Assembly: GCA_040882465.1 (NCBI GenBank)
Contig: JBBEBG010000005.1
Location: 1 to 42,242 of the forward strand
DNA from: Gemmatimonadota bacterium
GTDB taxonomy: Bacteria; Gemmatimonadota; Gemmatimonadetes; Longimicrobiales; Gaopeijiaceae
Length of the DNA: 42,242 nucleotides
Reading direction: 5' to 3'
Below are positions 26,004 to 34,453 of the stretch, piece by piece. Position 1 is the first letter of the stretch. The number at the start of each line of letters is the position of its first letter. Under the pieces are notes generated by a model. It searched no databases. It saw only the letters and a program-made list of their open reading frames with translations, and was not told where the DNA came from. Made by a program: the position numbers and the translations under genes.

Positions 26004-28097
26004 ATGCCGTCTGCGAAGGACTATCCGACCGACCAAATCCGCAACATTGCCATCCTGGGGCACGCAAGCTCGGGAAAAACCACGCTCGTGGACGCCCTAT
26101 GCTTCGCGACGGGGACGTCGCAGCGGAAGGGGAACGTGGACGAGGGCCACGCCCTCACCATGACGACCCCCGAAGAGATCTCCCACCGCGTGTCCATGCA
26201 GCTCACCCCGGCCTTCGCCGAGTGGACGGACACGAAGCTCAACCTCCTGGACACCCCGGGATACCTCGACTTCACCGCGGACGCCTTGGCGGCCGTTCGG
26301 GTTGCGGACGCGGCGGTGATCGTGCTGAGCGCGACCTCCGGAGTCGAGGTTGGAACGGAGAAAGTCTGGGAATATTGCGAGGAACGCGGGATCCCCCGGA
26401 TCCTTTTCATTTCGATGATGGATAAGGAGCATGCGGACTTCCACGGCGTTTACCAGGATGCGAAGGAGCGGCTCACGCCGAAGGCGCTCCCCGTGGAGAT
26501 TCCCATCGGCTCCGGCGACGGGTTCCAGGGGCTCATCAACCTTTTTCGGGAGCGCGCCCACTTCTACGGTGCCCCGGATGGAAAGGGCGAGTTCGAGGTC
26601 GGTGAGATCCCGTCGGAGCTCCAGGGCTCTTTCGATCGGTGGCGAACCGAGCTCCAGGAAACCCTCGCCACGCAGGACGAGAGTCTCCTGGAGCAGTATC
26701 TCGAGGGGGGCGGAATCTCGAGGGAGGACGCCATCGCCGCGATGGCCCGCGGGATGGCGCGCGGGGACGTGGTGCCGGTCCTCCTCGGGTCGGCCCGGAA
26801 AGGGTACGGGGTTCGGGCCCTGCTCCGGCGGATGGTGCAGCTCCTCCCCAGCCCGGCGGCGGCCCCTCCCCAACCGGCTTCCCAGAACAACGGGAAGGGG
26901 GAGGTTCAGCTCTCTGCCGCGGACGGCGACCCATTTTCGGCCCTCGTCTTCAAGACGACGGCGGAGCCGCACGTGGGAAATCTCTCGCTTTTCCGCGTCT
27001 ACGGAGGACGGGTGGAATCCGGCGCCCAGGTCGTGAATGTGGGACGGGCGAGTCCGGAAAAGCTCAACCATCTCTCCGTCCCCTTCGGCAAGGAGCGGCC
27101 GGAAGTGCAGAGGCTCCACGCGGGGGACATCGGGGTCGTCGCAAAGCTACGGGACACCCACACGAACGACACTCTCGCCGCGCCCTCGCGACCCGTCCTG
27201 ATTCCGGGAATCGCTTTCCCCCGCCCGGACATCACGCTGGCGGTGCGTGGCGTGAGCCGAAAGGATGACGACCGCCTCGGGGAGGTCCTGAGCCATCTCC
27301 GCGAGGAGGATCCGGCCTTCCAGTTCGAGTACAACTCGGAGCTCCACCAGACGATCGTACGCGGGCTCGGAGAGCTCCACCTGGACATCCAGATCGAGCG
27401 GATGGCCCGGAAGTACGGGGTCAAGGTGGAGACGGAGCGGCCCCGGATCGCCTACCGCGAAACGATCACTCTGCCGGCCGAGGCACAGGGGCGTCACAAG
27501 AAACAGTCCGGCGGACGGGGACAATTCGGCGACTGTTGGATCCGGCTCGAGCCCCTTCCCCCCGGTTCCGGGTTCGAGTTCGTGAACGGGATCAAGGGTG
27601 GGGTGATCCCCGGGAAGTTCATCCCGTCGGTGGAACGCGGAATCGTCGAGGCGGCCGGAAAGGGAATCGTCGCCGGTTATCCCCTCGTGGACGTCCGGGC
27701 GGAGTGTTTCGACGGGACCTACCACACCGTGGACTCCTCGGACATCGCATTCCAGATCGCGGGGTCACTCGCTTTCCAGAAGGCCGCGCAGCAGGCCGGG
27801 CCGATCCTCCTCGAGCCGATCATGGCGGTCGCCGTGACGACGCCAGAGACCTTCATGGGCGACATCCTCGCCGACATCACACAGCGTAGGGGGAAGGTGC
27901 TCGGGATGGATGGAGGTGGTGGGCGCACCGTCGTTCGGGCTCGGGTCCCCCAGGCGGAGCTCTACAAGTACGCCGCCGCGCTCCGCGCGATGACCCAGGG
28001 GCGCGCGCACCACGTGCGCGAACTCGTGGCGTACGAACCCGTGCCGGATCTGGTCGCGAAGCGAATCGTAGGAGAAGTTCAGGGCAAGGCCTCCTGA
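26004..28097 (+). CDS. elongation factor G-like GTPase (EF-G2 type)
   Basis: A 697-residue translational GTPase paralogue, full length with the EF-G domains. G1 is GHASSGKT (19-26). G3 is DTPGY (83-87), with Tyr where EF-G has the catalytic His; Tyr at this place is common in EF-G2. G4 is normally NKxD but here reads SMMD (137-140), so guanine recognition is probably altered. Domain II-V motifs remain, including LGELHLDIQIERMARKYG, the GGRGQFGDCWIRLEP segment and AVTTPETFMGDILADITQRRG. The canonical EF-G is not in this window. EF-G2 proteins often do not replace EF-G in translocation; the role here is unknown. Confidence 0.87.
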   Translation: MPSAKDYPTDQIRNIAILGHASSGKTTLVDALCFATGTSQRKGNVDEGHALTMTTPEEISHRVSMQLTPAFAEWTDTKLNLLDTPGYLDFTADALAAVRVADAAVIVLSATSGVEVGTEKVWEYCEERGIPRILFISMMDKEHADFHGVYQDAKERLTPKALPVEIPIGSGDGFQGLINLFRERAHFYGAPDGKGEFEVGEIPSELQGSFDRWRTELQETLATQDESLLEQYLEGGGISREDAIAAMARGMARGDVVPVLLGSARKGYGVRALLRRMVQLLPSPAAAPPQPASQNNGKGEVQLSAADGDPFSALVFKTTAEPHVGNLSLFRVYGGRVESGAQVVNVGRASPEKLNHLSVPFGKERPEVQRLHAGDIGVVAKLRDTHTNDTLAAPSRPVLIPGIAFPRPDITLAVRGVSRKDDDRLGEVLSHLREEDPAFQFEYNSELHQTIVRGLGELHLDIQIERMARKYGVKVETERPRIAYRETITLPAEAQGRHKKQSGGRGQFGDCWIRLEPLPPGSGFEFVNGIKGGVIPGKFIPSVERGIVEAAGKGIVAGYPLVDVRAECFDGTYHTVDSSDIAFQIAGSLAFQKAAQQAGPILLEPIMAVAVTTPETFMGDILADITQRRGKVLGMDGGGGRTVVRARVPQAELYKYAAALRAMTQGRAHHVRELVAYEPVPDLVAKRIVGEVQGKAS

Positions 28098-28243
28098 GAC
28101 ACCGGAGCGGTCGGATCGCGGTCCGTTGACAAGGGTGGGCCGCCTCCCGTCTCTTCCTTCCACTTCTGCGCGCACGTGGCGACCGGGCGTCCGCCCCGCC
28201 GCCCCCCCGGGGCACCTTCAGCGACCTGCGAACGAGGCCTTCC

Positions 28244-29977
28244 ATGAAGCGACGACTCCTGCATCTCACTCTCCCCTTCGCCATGGGGCTCACGGCCTTT
28301 CCCGCCGATGCGCAGTGGGGCCGGAACGTGGACGACGAGGCACTCGCCAATCCGAATCGGACCGAGTGGCTCACGAACGGTCGCGACTTCGCGGAGCAGC
28401 GCTTCAGCCCCCTCGATCAGATCAACGCCGGAAATGTGAGCCGCCTGGGGCTGGCCTGGTCTTACGAGATCGGGAGCCCACAGGGACAGCTCGAGGCAAC
28501 CCCCCTCGTCTCCGATGGCATCATGTACGCGACCGGGACCTGGAGCGTCGTCTTCGCCCTCGACGCCCGGACCGGCGAGGAGATCTGGCGATGGGATCCG
28601 GGGATCATCCAGGGAGGACTCGCAAACGGCGGGCCGAGCATCTGTTGCGGTCCGGCCAACCGGGGCGTGGCCCTCTACGAAGGAAAAATCTATGCCGGGC
28701 TCCTGGACGGGCGGCTCGTGGCGCTGGACGCGGAGACCGGCCGACTTGTCTGGGCCCGGCAGACCGTGCCTCCGGGAGACGAATACAGCATCACGGGAGC
28801 GCCGCGCATCGTCCGCGGGAAGGTGGTCATCGGAAATGGAGGCGCGGAATACGGCGTCCGCGGATACGTGACCGCATACGACGCCGAGACCGGGGAAGAG
28901 GTGTGGCGTTTCTACACGGTTCCGGGCGACCCCTCCCTTGGCTTCGAGTCCTTCGCCCTCGAGATGGCAGCGAGCACCTGGGCCGGGAACTGGTGGGAGC
29001 TCGGCGGCGGGGGAACCGTCTGGGACGCCATCGCCTACGATCCGGAAGCGAATCTCGTCTACATCGGTGTAGGGAACGGCTCCCCCTGGAGCCGCGAGCA
29101 CCGGAGCGCCGGACAGGGCGACAATCTCTTCCTCGCCTCGATCGTCGCCCTGAACGGGGACACGGGCGAAATGGCGTGGTATTACCAGACGGCCCCGGGG
29201 GACGACTGGGACTATACGGCGACTCAACACATCATGCTCGCGGACCTGGTGATCAACGGGGAGGAGCGGCGGGTCCTGATGCAGGCCCCCAAGAATGGCT
29301 TCTTCTACGTCCTCGACCGGATCACCGGAGAGTTCATCTCGGCCCAAGCGATCGCCCATGTGACCTGGGCCTCGCATGTGGATCCGACGACGGGGCGGCC
29401 GGTCGAAACACCGGAGGCCCGGTACGACGAAGTCGGCGCCTACCTCGCACCGGGTCCGCGCGGAGCCCATAACTGGGAGCCGATGTCCTTCAATCCGGAA
29501 GTCGGCCTCGTCTTTATCTCGGGCCAGAACACGCAGTCGTTTTATCGTCGAAACACGGACTTCGTCATCCGGCCCGGACAGTTCAACACCGGAACGGGCG
29601 GAGGCGGCGGTCGGGGAGGCGTCACGGCGCCCCCGGCCCCCCAGCCGGCCGGATTCCTGCTCGGCTGGGATCCGGTGGCCCAGGAGGAGCGCTGGAGGAT
29701 TCCCTACGAGTCGTCACGCAACGGCGGGACGCTCTCGACGGCAGGCGGCCTCCTCTTCAGCGCGAGGAACGATGGGCGCTTTTACGCCCACGACCCAGCG
29801 ACCGGGCGCATCCTCTGGGAGGCGGAGATCGCCCGCGGGCCCGGAGCGATGATGACCTACGAGCTCGACGGGCGGCAGTATGTGACGATGCTTACGGGCC
29901 CGGGCGGCGCGAATGGGCCGTCGGGGCGGGTCCTGACTTTCGCGTTGGACGGCAATGCGTCCATGCCGAACGACTGA
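28244..29977 (+). CDS. PQQ-dependent alcohol dehydrogenase (quinoprotein), periplasmic
   Basis: A 577-residue exported eight-bladed propeller enzyme that oxidises alcohols in the periplasm using PQQ. A signal peptide ends near ADA-QWG (about residue 23). The adjacent disulfide cysteines are C134-C135 in SICCGPANRG. The catalytic Asp is D323 in GDDWDYTATQH. Two residues on is Thr325; lanthanide enzymes carry Asp there, so a calcium enzyme is more likely. No CxxCH haem motif follows, so electrons must pass to a separate cytochrome. A glycine-rich insertion (near 450) precedes the last blades. It converges on the quinone oxidoreductase across a strong hairpin. PQQ synthesis genes are not in the window. 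Confidence 0.88.
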   Translation: MKRRLLHLTLPFAMGLTAFPADAQWGRNVDDEALANPNRTEWLTNGRDFAEQRFSPLDQINAGNVSRLGLAWSYEIGSPQGQLEATPLVSDGIMYATGTWSVVFALDARTGEEIWRWDPGIIQGGLANGGPSICCGPANRGVALYEGKIYAGLLDGRLVALDAETGRLVWARQTVPPGDEYSITGAPRIVRGKVVIGNGGAEYGVRGYVTAYDAETGEEVWRFYTVPGDPSLGFESFALEMAASTWAGNWWELGGGGTVWDAIAYDPEANLVYIGVGNGSPWSREHRSAGQGDNLFLASIVALNGDTGEMAWYYQTAPGDDWDYTATQHIMLADLVINGEERRVLMQAPKNGFFYVLDRITGEFISAQAIAHVTWASHVDPTTGRPVETPEARYDEVGAYLAPGPRGAHNWEPMSFNPEVGLVFISGQNTQSFYRRNTDFVIRPGQFNTGTGGGGGRGGVTAPPAPQPAGFLLGWDPVAQEERWRIPYESSRNGGTLSTAGGLLFSARNDGRFYAHDPATGRILWEAEIARGPGAMMTYELDGRQYVTMLTGPGGANGPSGRVLTFALDGNASMPND

Positions 29978-30007
29978 CAGGACGGAGAACGTAGGTGAGA
30001 CGCGGAA

Positions 30008-30037
30008 GGCGGCGGGGCGAGTTTTCGCCCCGCCGCC
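30008..30037. terminator. bidirectional terminator-like hairpin
   Basis: GGCGGCGGGGCGA (30008-30020) pairs perfectly with TCGCCCCGCCGCC (30025-30037) around a GTTT loop. It lies in the 69-base gap between the convergent PQQ dehydrogenase and quinone oxidoreductase genes, where it can serve both. No long T-run is present, as in other hairpins of this window. Confidence 0.7.
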
Positions 30038-30046
30038 CCGTGGGCG

Positions 30047-31018
30047 TCACCCGATTTCGAGCAGGACTTTTCCGGTCGTTTTCCTTCCCGTCAATCGCTC
30101 GTGCGCGACTCCCGCCTCTTCGAGGGGGTGCCGCTCCCCGATTCTCACCTTCAGCTCGCCGGATGCGATCCAATCGAAGAGGTCGCCGGCTCGGCGCCGG
30201 AGCTCGACGGGGCTCGCGATGTAGTGACCGAGCGTGGGGCGGGTCAGGAAGAGCGAGCCTCCCGAATTCAGGCGCTGCGGATCCACGGGAGGGACGGCGC
30301 CGCTCGACTGCCCGTAGAGAACCATCATGCCCCTGGGGCGGAGCACCGACATGCTCCGATCGAAGGTGTCCTTGCCCACCGAGTCGTACACGACGTCGAG
30401 TCCCTCCCCGCCGGTGAAGCGCCTCACTTCCTCGGCAAAATCGGTCTGGTCGTAACGGATCACCTCGTCGGCGCCGGTTGCACGCGCGAGCTCGGCTTTC
30501 TGTTCGGTCGAAACGGTCCCGTAGACGGTGGCCCCGAGGCGCTTGGCGATCTGGGTCAGGAGGAGCCCGACCCCGCCGGCCGCCGCATGCACGAGCGCTC
30601 GCTGCCCCTTCGCGAGCGGGAAAGTGCTGAAGGCCAGGTAGTGGGCGGTCATCCCCTGGAGCATCACCGCAGCCGCCGCGTCGAGCTCCACCGCGTCCGG
30701 GACGGGCACGAGCTTCCACGCGGGGACGATCGCCTGCTCGGCGTAACTCCCCGCCTGCATCGCATACGCGACGCGGTCACCGACTTTGACCCCGGTCACT
30801 CCCGCTCCGACCGCGTCCACCACCCCCGCTCCTTCCATCCCGGGCGTAAAGGGGAGGGGCATCTTATAGGCGCCGGTGCGCTGATAGACATCAATGAAGT
30901 TGACGCCGGCCGCGGCGATCTTCACCCTCGCTTCGCCTTCGCCCGGGGTCGGCGCGGCGATTTCTTCGACCCCCAGGACCTCAGCGCCCCCGATCTCATG
31001 GACTCGTATCGCTCGCAT
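30047..31018 (-). CDS. zinc-free quinone oxidoreductase, MDR family
   Basis: A 323-residue NADPH:quinone reductase of the zeta-crystallin/QOR group. It opens [19 protein letters not shown] and has [14 protein letters not shown], the QOR hallmark, then [17 protein letters not shown] and GDRVAY. The nucleotide fold has [21 protein letters not shown] with the AxxGGVG motif. Cysteine zinc ligands are absent, as expected. The C-terminal [19 protein letters not shown] matches the family. It diverges from the exported SDR gene. The physiological quinone or alkenal substrate is unknown. Confidence 0.9.
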   Translation of the reverse strand: MRAIRVHEIGGAEVLGVEEIAAPTPGEGEARVKIAAAGVNFIDVYQRTGAYKMPLPFTPGMEGAGVVDAVGAGVTGVKVGDRVAYAMQAGSYAEQAIVPAWKLVPVPDAVELDAAAAVMLQGMTAHYLAFSTFPLAKGQRALVHAAAGGVGLLLTQIAKRLGATVYGTVSTEQKAELARATGADEVIRYDQTDFAEEVRRFTGGEGLDVVYDSVGKDTFDRSMSVLRPRGMMVLYGQSSGAVPPVDPQRLNSGGSLFLTRPTLGHYIASPVELRRRAGDLFDWIASGELKVRIGERHPLEEAGVAHERLTGRKTTGKVLLEIG

Positions 31019-31176
31019 GCTTAACCTCTCCCTCGATCTCCGAATCTCGCGACGTCATCGGTGGATGCCGCCGGGCCGACGGCCCGCCCGTCGCTGCCGG
31101 GACGGTAGGATCCGCGTCGGCCGATGGCAAGCGCGCGCCGGCCGTGGAACGGTGGCTCCGGTTCGGGATAGAGAAA

Positions 31177-31195
31177 GTCGTCGCCGGGAGACGAC
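31177..31195 (+). repeat. small hairpin upstream of the exported SDR gene
   Basis: GTCGTC (31177-31182) pairs with GACGAC (31190-31195) around GCCGGGA. It lies nine bases upstream of the ribosome site GGGGAGGAGG and may shape the 5' leader. No T-run follows. Confidence 0.35.
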
Positions 31196-31222
31196 GCACA
31201 CCTTGGGGAGGAGGCTCGAGCG

Positions 31223-32191
31223 ATGAAGAGAGAGCGGACGAATCGGCCGGCCGCTCGCGGCGCGGACTTCGGACCCCTGATGGGTACCGGCGCGATGCTC
31301 CTCCTCGGGGTCCTGCTTTCACCTACCCTTCCCTTCACGCTCGGAGCCCACGTGGCCGCGCAGGCACCTGCCGTCGGTGAGGATCAACAGGTCGTCCTCG
31401 TGACCGGCTCCACCGACGGCCTCGGGCGCGAGGTCGCCCGCGCCGTCGCGGGGACCGGCGCACATGTGATCGTGCATGGAAGGAACCGCGAGCGTGGGAT
31501 GGAGCTCGTCGCGGAGATCGAGGCCGAAGGCGTCGGAAGCGCGCGGTTTTACGCCGCCGACTTCGGGGAGCTGGAGCAGGTTCGGGAGCTCGCGCGGGCC
31601 ATCTTGGAGGACTACGACCGGCTCGACGTCCTGGTCAATAACGCAGGGATCTGGCTCGAAGCCGACCAGGGGCGAGTCCTGAGCGCGGACGGGCACGAGC
31701 TCCACTTTCAGGTGAACTACCTTGCCGGGTTCCTCCTCACAAGGATGCTCCTTCCCTTACTCGTGGAAAGTGCGCCCGGCCGTATCGTGAACGTGGCATC
31801 CGGGGCACAATCCCCTCTCGACTTCGGCAACGTGAACCTCGACGTGGGCTACACGGACGGGCGTGCCTACGGACAGAGCAAGCTCGCGCAGATCCTCTTC
31901 ACGGTGGATCTCGCCCAGGAGCTCGAAGGAACCGGAGTGATCGCACTCTCCCTCCATCCTGCGACCCTCATGGACACGAACATGGTGCTCGCGCGGGGGA
32001 CGGCGCCGCGGAGCTCGGTGGAAGACGGGAAGAGGGCGGTGATGCACCTCATCACCGGAGAAGGATTGGAGAGCGGGACTTACTTCAACGGGACGAATCC
32101 GGCGCGGGCGAACGCGCAGGCCTACGATGCCGAAGCGCGTGCCGCGCTTCGCGAGCTGAGCGCCGCTCTGGCGGCGTTGGAGCTCAGGTAG
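31223..32191 (+). CDS. short-chain dehydrogenase with N-terminal export or membrane signal
   Basis: A 322-residue SDR resembling the retinol-dehydrogenase/WW-oxidoreductase group. The NAD(P) motif is TGSTDGLG (61-68); NNAG lies at about 139-142; the catalytic Ser is in VASGAQS (S193) and the catalytic pair is Y216/K220 in YGQSK. All SDR core residues are present. Unusually, about 55 residues precede the fold, with basic MKRERTNRP, then the hydrophobic MGTGAMLLLGVLLSPTLPF and VAAQAPA resembling a signal cleavage site. The strong GGGGAGGAGG site nine bases before the ATG supports this start. The enzyme may be membrane-anchored or exported, which is odd for an NAD(P) enzyme. It overlaps the convergent DAHP synthase by eight bases. 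Confidence 0.8.
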   Translation: MKRERTNRPAARGADFGPLMGTGAMLLLGVLLSPTLPFTLGAHVAAQAPAVGEDQQVVLVTGSTDGLGREVARAVAGTGAHVIVHGRNRERGMELVAEIEAEGVGSARFYAADFGELEQVRELARAILEDYDRLDVLVNNAGIWLEADQGRVLSADGHELHFQVNYLAGFLLTRMLLPLLVESAPGRIVNVASGAQSPLDFGNVNLDVGYTDGRAYGQSKLAQILFTVDLAQELEGTGVIALSLHPATLMDTNMVLARGTAPRSSVEDGKRAVMHLITGEGLESGTYFNGTNPARANAQAYDAEARAALRELSAALAALELR

Positions 32192-33260
32192 CGCCGGCGG
32201 CGAGGAAGGCCATCCGGGCCTGGTTCACCTCCGCGAGGCTTTCGAGGCAACCCAGCGTGTCTTCCCAGCCGAGACAGGCGTCGGTGACGCTCTGACCGTA
32301 CACGAGCTTTTGCCCCGGATCGAGCGCCTGGGCGCCTTCCACCAGATTGCTTTCGATCATGACGCCCATGATCCCCTCCTCGCCGGTGCGGAGCTGGTCA
32401 CAAACGTCCGCGCAGGCCTCCAATTGGCGCTTGTATTCCTTGCGGCTGTTCGCATGGCTCAGGTCGATCATCAGCCGTGGGGGAAGGCCTGCCGCGCGGA
32501 GGAGGGCGGTCGCAGCCCGCACCGAGGCGCTGTCGTAATTCGGGCCGTCGCTGCCGCCCCGCAGGATGATGTGGCAGTCTTCATTTCCCGAGGTCGAAAA
32601 AATCGCCGACCTTCCCTGCTTCGTGACCGAGAGGAAGATGTGCGAGCTGCGCGCGGCCCGGACGGCGTCCACCGCCACCTGAACCGAGCCGAGCGTGCTG
32701 TTCTTGAAGCCGATCGGACAGGAGAGTCCCGACGCGAGCTGGCGGTGGACCTGGCTTTCGGTCGTGCGCGCTCCGATCGCGCCCCAACAAACGAGGTCGC
32801 CGGAGTACTGGGGGGAAATCGGATCGAGGTATTCGGTTCCGGTGGCGAGCCCCATATCCACGAGGTCGCGAAGGAGCCCCCGTGCGATCCGGAGCCCCTC
32901 GTTCACTCCGAACGAGTTGTTCAGGTAGGGATCGTTGATCAGCCCCTTCCATCCGACCGTCGTCCGCGGCTTTTCGAAGTACACCCGCATGACGATTTCG
33001 AGGACCTCCTTCCAACGGTCCGCCTCGGCTTTGAGACGCGTCCCGTATTCGAGCGCCGCCGCCGGATCGTGGATCGAGCAGGGGCCGACCACCACGAGGA
33101 GCCGGTCGTCCCGGCCGTGGATGATGTCGCTGATGCGCGCCCGGGACGAAAACACGAGCTGCGAGGCCGCGTCGGAAACCGGAAGATCTCGGAGCAAGAC
33201 CTCGGGCGCGACCACCTCCTCCATCCCGGTGATTCGCGTGTCGTCGGTATGGTACTTCAT
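32184..33260 (-). CDS. aroG: 3-deoxy-7-phosphoheptulonate (DAHP) synthase, class I AroG-type
   Basis: A 358-residue enzyme for the first step of the shikimate pathway, joining phosphoenolpyruvate and erythrose 4-phosphate. It aligns along its full length with E. coli AroG/AroF: MKYHTDDTRITGMEEVVAP at the start, VGPCSIHDP, MRVYFEKPRTTVGWKG, WGAIGARTTESQVHR, LSCPIGFKNSTLGS, CHIILRGG, MIDLSHANS and GVMIESNLVEG. The alignment fixes the start at 33260; a codon at 33272 adds four residues, and a much longer open frame upstream is chance. Whether it is feedback-inhibited by Phe, Tyr or Trp cannot be told. It diverges from the dienoyl-CoA-reductase-like gene across 288 bases. Confidence 0.93.
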   Translation of the reverse strand: MKYHTDDTRITGMEEVVAPEVLLRDLPVSDAASQLVFSSRARISDIIHGRDDRLLVVVGPCSIHDPAAALEYGTRLKAEADRWKEVLEIVMRVYFEKPRTTVGWKGLINDPYLNNSFGVNEGLRIARGLLRDLVDMGLATGTEYLDPISPQYSGDLVCWGAIGARTTESQVHRQLASGLSCPIGFKNSTLGSVQVAVDAVRAARSSHIFLSVTKQGRSAIFSTSGNEDCHIILRGGSDGPNYDSASVRAATALLRAAGLPPRLMIDLSHANSRKEYKRQLEACADVCDQLRTGEEGIMGVMIESNLVEGAQALDPGQKLVYGQSVTDACLGWEDTLGCLESLAEVNQARMAFLAAGAT

Positions 33261-33548
33261 CTCCCTGCCCATCGGGGGGTCGAACGGCGGGAGGAGTGGC
33301 GACGGACGCCGCCCCCTTCCCCTGCAACTGCCGAACCATAAGGGATTTGCGGGACGGCGGGTAGGCGTCACCGGGCCCTCCGGACTCCCTGCCCAACGTC
33401 CCGCGGCGGACTCGTTGCCCGGTCCCGGGCTCGGGCCCTCCCGAGTGCGCCGCTTCCCCTCCCGCGGTATACTGGCCCGGAGCCGGCCTGGCGGCGCCCC
33501 ATTGCGGGCGTCCGCGTCCCCCGCGAACGGGAGAAACGGGTGAATTCG
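33261..33548. promoter_or_regulatory. divergent intergenic region between DAHP synthase and SDR genes
   Basis: A region of 288 bases without a recognisable gene. TATACT at 33468-33473 is a possible -10 element for the plus-strand SDR, about 80 bases before its start; the -35 is poor. Another TATACT lies upstream of amtB in a similar pyrimidine-rich setting. No promoter is evident on the minus strand. Confidence 0.3.
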
Positions 33549-34430
33549 ATGTTCAGGGAAGGGCTTCTCCAGGGGAAACGAATCCTCGTGACCGGAGGAG
33601 GAACGGGCCTCGGAAAGGAGATGACCGAGGCTTACCTCTCCCTGGGAGCGGAGCTCTTCATTTGCGGGCGGAGGAAGGGCGTGCTCGACGAAACGGCGGC
33701 CGAGCTCATGGACCGCCGCGGCGGAAGCGTGAAGACCTTCGGCGTGGACATCCGGAGCGCGGAGGCCGTGGACGAGATGGCCGGGGCGATCTGGGCAGAC
33801 GGCGGACCTCTGACAGGGCTCGTCAACAACGCCGCGGGGAACTTCATTTCCCCCACGAAGGACCTGTCCACCCGCGGCTTCGACGCCATCGCGAACATCG
33901 TCCTCCACGGGACCTTTTACGTGACCCACGCGGTGGGGCGCCGATGGATTGCGGACGGTGTTCCCGGAAACGTCATCTCGATTCTCGTCACCTGGGTCTG
34001 GAACGGAAGCGCGTTCGTCGTTCCCTCCGCGATGGCGAAGGCGGGCGTCCACATCATGACCCGCTCGCTCGCCGCCGAGTGGGCGCCCTACGGGATTCGA
34101 CTCAACGCGATCGCACCGGGCTCCTTTCCGACGAAGGGCGCGACTGAGCGTCTCCGTCCCGAAGGGCTCGAGGACGTCTACCCCGCGATGGAGTCCATCC
34201 CGATGGGGAGAGCCGGCCGGATGGACGAGCTGCGCAACCTCGCCACCTTCCTCATGGCGGACGGTTGCGAATATCTGACGGGGGAATGCATCGTGATCGA
34301 CGGCGCGGCCCATCTGATCGGCGCGGGGCAGTTCTACCATCTCTCGTCGCTCTCCGAAGGCGACTGGGAGACGATGCGTTCCGCCATCCGCGCCGCCGAC
34401 GAGAAGGACCGGGCGCGCCGAAGCGTGTAA
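33549..34430 (+). CDS. SDR oxidoreductase, 2,4-dienoyl-CoA reductase-like
   Basis: A 293-residue short-chain reductase. It starts MFREGLLQGKRILVTGGGTGLG, close to the peroxisomal-type dienoyl-CoA reductase pattern, and has VNNAAGNF and a C-terminal GECIVIDGAAHL. At the usual YxxxK site it has SAMAK: the Lys is kept but the Tyr is not, as in dienoyl-CoA reductases, which use another Tyr. It probably reduces unsaturated acyl-CoA during beta-oxidation with NADPH, by family. The ATG at 33549 is supported by GGTGA five bases upstream and the family N-terminus; a GTG at 33540 is possible. The next gene begins 23 bases after its stop. Confidence 0.85.
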   Translation: MFREGLLQGKRILVTGGGTGLGKEMTEAYLSLGAELFICGRRKGVLDETAAELMDRRGGSVKTFGVDIRSAEAVDEMAGAIWADGGPLTGLVNNAAGNFISPTKDLSTRGFDAIANIVLHGTFYVTHAVGRRWIADGVPGNVISILVTWVWNGSAFVVPSAMAKAGVHIMTRSLAAEWAPYGIRLNAIAPGSFPTKGATERLRPEGLEDVYPAMESIPMGRAGRMDELRNLATFLMADGCEYLTGECIVIDGAAHLIGAGQFYHLSSLSEGDWETMRSAIRAADEKDRARRSV

Positions 34431-34453
34431 CCGAACCGAGGGGCAAAGGCTCG

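Noticed and set aside
28079-29470. A 463-codon open frame antisense to the PQQ dehydrogenase
   Set aside because: No family motif; the plus-strand protein is complete and motif-rich.
33273-34340. Upstream extension of the DAHP synthase frame to 718 residues
   Set aside because: The alignment with AroG begins exactly at MKYHTDD. The extension lies opposite the dienoyl-CoA-reductase-like gene and matches nothing.
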